Origin: an uncultured Catenibacterium sp.
GTDB lineage: Bacteria; Bacillota_I; Bacilli_A; Erysipelotrichales; Coprobacillaceae
Direction: 5' to 3'
DNA length: 7,699 bases
NCBI RefSeq assembly: GCF_900764565.1
Contig: NZ_CAAFOM010000139.1
Span: 1-7,699, forward strand
Part shown: positions 6,807 to 7,699 of the stretch, one piece after another
Layout: each line of letters begins with the position of its first letter
How positions within the stretch are numbered: the first letter of the stretch is position 1
Notes under the pieces: generated by a model
Told to the model about the DNA's origin: nothing
Database searches by the model: none
The model's input: the letters and a program-made list of their open reading frames with translations, nothing else
Position numbers and translations under genes: made by a program

Positions 6807-6827
6807 AGATGCTTCGGCATCTTTTTT
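6807..6827 (+). terminator. Rho-independent terminator of the pst-pho operon
   Basis: AGATGC (6807-6812) pairs with GCATCT (6817-6822) across a TTCG loop, followed by T residues to 6827. The C(UUCG)G loop is an exceptionally stable tetraloop, which offsets the short 6-bp stem. The stem begins at the base after the phoR stop codon, and the last stop-codon bases could extend it by weak pairs, so the unit ends with no spare sequence. Confidence 0.85.
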
Positions 6828-6829
6828 AT

Positions 6830-6850
6830 ACTGTAAATATATGTTACAGT
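6830..6850. repeat. Perfect inverted repeat upstream of the final gene
   Basis: ACTGTAA (6830-6836) and TTACAGT (6844-6850) are perfect reverse complements separated by 7 nt, a 21-bp operator-like dyad. No T tract follows, so it is not a terminator. A TATTAT -10-like hexamer (6855-6860) starts 5 bp after it, so a protein bound to the dyad would cover the -35/spacer region of that weak promoter. Regulator unknown. Confidence 0.5.
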
Positions 6851-6858
6851 GATGTATT
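6844..6858 (+). repeat. Left copy of an imperfect direct repeat flanking the final gene
   Basis: TTACAGTGATGTATT here recurs at 7675-7692 as TTACAGTGA plus CTA plus TGTATT, so all 15 bases match except for a 3-nt insertion in the second copy. The left copy overlaps the right arm of the dyad at 6830-6850 and the candidate -10 box. Confidence 0.4.
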
Positions 6859-6860
6859 AT
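6855..6860 (+). promoter_or_regulatory. Weak -10-like box for the final gene
   Basis: TATTAT lies 28 bp before the preferred ATG, preceded by TG at 6853-6854. The hexamer 17 bp upstream (TGTAAA, 6832-6837) is a poor -35. The preceding terminator implies that this gene needs its own promoter, and this is the best candidate I see. Confidence 0.3.
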
Positions 6861-6887
6861 GTTTTATGTAGAATAGGGAGAATGAAA

Positions 6888-7610
6888 ATGGCTAACGAAG
6901 AAAAAGAACTACATAAATTTGTGTATAATCCAAAGTATAGGGAGAAGGTTATTGCGCGAGTTCATAAGGAAAAAGACAAACAATATAACAAGGGAGTAAA
7001 AAGGGTTAAATCAGAAAGAGATAAGCTTGTAAAAAGCAGAGATAAAGAGATCTCTAGAATATCAAATAGTCGTTGGGAAATAAGCTGTGGTGGTAAATTA
7101 TGGGTCAATAGAACTGAGGGAAAGGTTCGAATCAATTATGCGGAATATTTGTTTTCAAGTATACAAGGTGCACAGCTGAATATGATCAATGGTTCTCGTA
7201 TTGAAACGACAAGCAATTCAAAATCTAAAAAACATGTTTCATTGGGGTGGGCTGTTGCCGGTGGTGTTGTTGCAGGACCTGTTGGTGCTGTTGTGGCTGG
7301 CTCAACTCTAGGTAAAACCAAGACAAAAGGATCTTCGGTTTCAAATCAAATTCCTACTTGTGATCATCTAGGAGTATTTGTGACTATTGATGGTTTTGTA
7401 TCAGAAGTTGTATTTATTTCTTCATCAGTTGATCAAACAAGTCCGGCTTTTTCAAGAGCACAAAGAGATGCGCAGAATTTAATTGCTCAATTAAGTGTCT
7501 TATCAAGAACACCTGTGCCAGAATCATTTATAAGACCTGAGGAAGAATCATCAGTCAAAGTAATTGATGCACAGTGGTACTACGTCAAGAAAAAGTACCA
7601 GTCAAACTGA
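6888..7610 (+). CDS. Unknown protein: charged helix, beta-rich region and glycine-zipper segment
   Basis: I cannot assign a function. AGGGAG (6875-6880) lies 7 nt before ATG 6888, which decides the start; ATG 6882 is only 1 nt from it and a GTG at 6849 has no RBS. The 240 residues contain a highly charged, probably helical or coiled-coil stretch (15-60, many Lys/Arg/Glu), a beta-like region (62-108, including YAEYLFSSIQGAQLNMI), a small-residue hydrophobic segment WAVAGGVVAGPVGAVVAG (121-138) with GxxxG spacing, a Lys/Ser linker (142-153), a second beta-like region (160-180) and a helix AQRDAQNLIAQLSVL (191-205). No signal peptide is visible. From memory of similar Bacillota proteins, an SHOCT/PH-like small-domain protein with an inserted glycine zipper is a possible relative; this is unverified. 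Glutamine codons are 6 CAA to 4 CAG, and agg, cga and ccg codons occur, suggesting a different history from the pst genes. Confidence 0.85.
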   Translation: MANEEKELHKFVYNPKYREKVIARVHKEKDKQYNKGVKRVKSERDKLVKSRDKEISRISNSRWEISCGGKLWVNRTEGKVRINYAEYLFSSIQGAQLNMINGSRIETTSNSKSKKHVSLGWAVAGGVVAGPVGAVVAGSTLGKTKTKGSSVSNQIPTCDHLGVFVTIDGFVSEVVFISSSVDQTSPAFSRAQRDAQNLIAQLSVLSRTPVPESFIRPEEESSVKVIDAQWYYVKKKYQSN

Positions 7611-7699
7611 GATTTATTTACTAATTTAATTACTCTTTGTATAACTTTTTTCATATTGATTTGGACTTTGATAATTACAGTGACTATGTATTCTTACTG
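7611..7699. other. A/T-rich tail after the last gene
   Basis: These 89 bases contain no convincing gene start and no hairpin followed by a T tract, so no terminator for the unknown gene is visible before the window ends. The only notable element is the direct-repeat copy at 7675-7692. Confidence 0.5.
7675..7692 (+). repeat. Right copy of the imperfect direct repeat
   Basis: TTACAGTGACTATGTATT matches 6844-6858 apart from the inserted CTA. It lies 64 bp after the stop of the unknown gene. Together with upstream ACTTTGATAA it forms a 17-bp imperfect dyad (7667-adjacent, ACT...AGT), so it may be a second regulatory site for a gene beyond the window edge rather than an insertion footprint. Confidence 0.35.

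Noticed and set aside
6849..6887. Upstream in-frame starts (GTG 6849, ATG 6852, ATG 6882) for the unknown gene
   Set aside because: The first two lie inside the dyad/promoter region without an RBS, and ATG 6882 is only 1 nt from AGGGAG; ATG 6888 has proper spacing.
7136..7321. Minus-strand open frame within the unknown gene, and similar ones inside pstS, phoU and phoR
   Set aside because: They lie opposite strongly supported coding sequence, lack ribosome binding sites and encode no recognisable domain.
7575..7600. Perfect 7-bp inverted repeat TGGTACT / AGTACCA at the end of the unknown gene
   Set aside because: It lies within the coding sequence, has a 12-nt loop and is not followed by a T tract, so it does not look like a terminator; probably incidental.
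7626..7699. Minus-strand open frame entering from the right edge and stopping at 7626-7628
   Set aside because: Only about 24 codons are visible, with no recognisable motif; a convergent gene tail is possible but unsupported.

Overview
The window holds a complete high-affinity phosphate uptake and phosphate-sensing operon, all on the + strand: pstS, pstC, pstA, pstB, phoU, then a phoP/phoB-type response regulator and its phoR-type sensor kinase (303-6806). The low GC content, strong AAGGAG-type ribosome binding sites, tight gene packing and a lipoprotein PstS point to a Bacillota (Firmicutes) genome. A marked preference for CAG glutamine codons in an otherwise A/T-rich codon set (10 of 10 in pstS) makes me lean towards an Erysipelotrichia/Coprobacillaceae-like gut bacterium. 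That placement is inference only.

Region 1-302 is intergenic and dense in signals. A probable divergent gene starts at position 8 on the minus strand, with its own RBS and a TATAAT-type promoter. A rho-independent terminator-like hairpin (114-146) points towards pstS although no clear + strand gene precedes it. Next come an imperfect inverted repeat (176-208) and three 11-bp-periodic repeats with an ACATAAT-like core (199-231) that end directly against a TATGAT -10 box, which has the layout of a PhoP/PhoB-activated promoter. The predicted pstS leader contains a two-codon ORF (ATG ATG TAG) behind a good Shine-Dalgarno sequence, and a small hairpin that abuts the pstS Shine-Dalgarno.

Region 303-6827 is the operon. 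PstS captures phosphate outside the membrane, PstC and PstA form the channel, and PstB supplies ATP hydrolysis. PhoU links transporter state to the kinase, and PhoR/PhoP would feed back on the operon promoter. The genes overlap or nearly touch; the only real gap is 46 bp before phoU and holds a promoter-like sequence. A cUUCGg-capped terminator begins at the phoR stop codon and closes the unit.

Region 6828-7699 is different in character. After a perfect inverted repeat (6830-6850) lies one gene of unknown function (6888-7610) encoding a charged N-terminal helix, a beta-rich region and a glycine-zipper hydrophobic segment. Its codon use differs from the operon. A short imperfect direct repeat lies on both sides of it. 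I see no CRISPR array, tRNA, rRNA, transposase or clear defence system. The most unusual material is in the pstS upstream/leader region and around the final gene.
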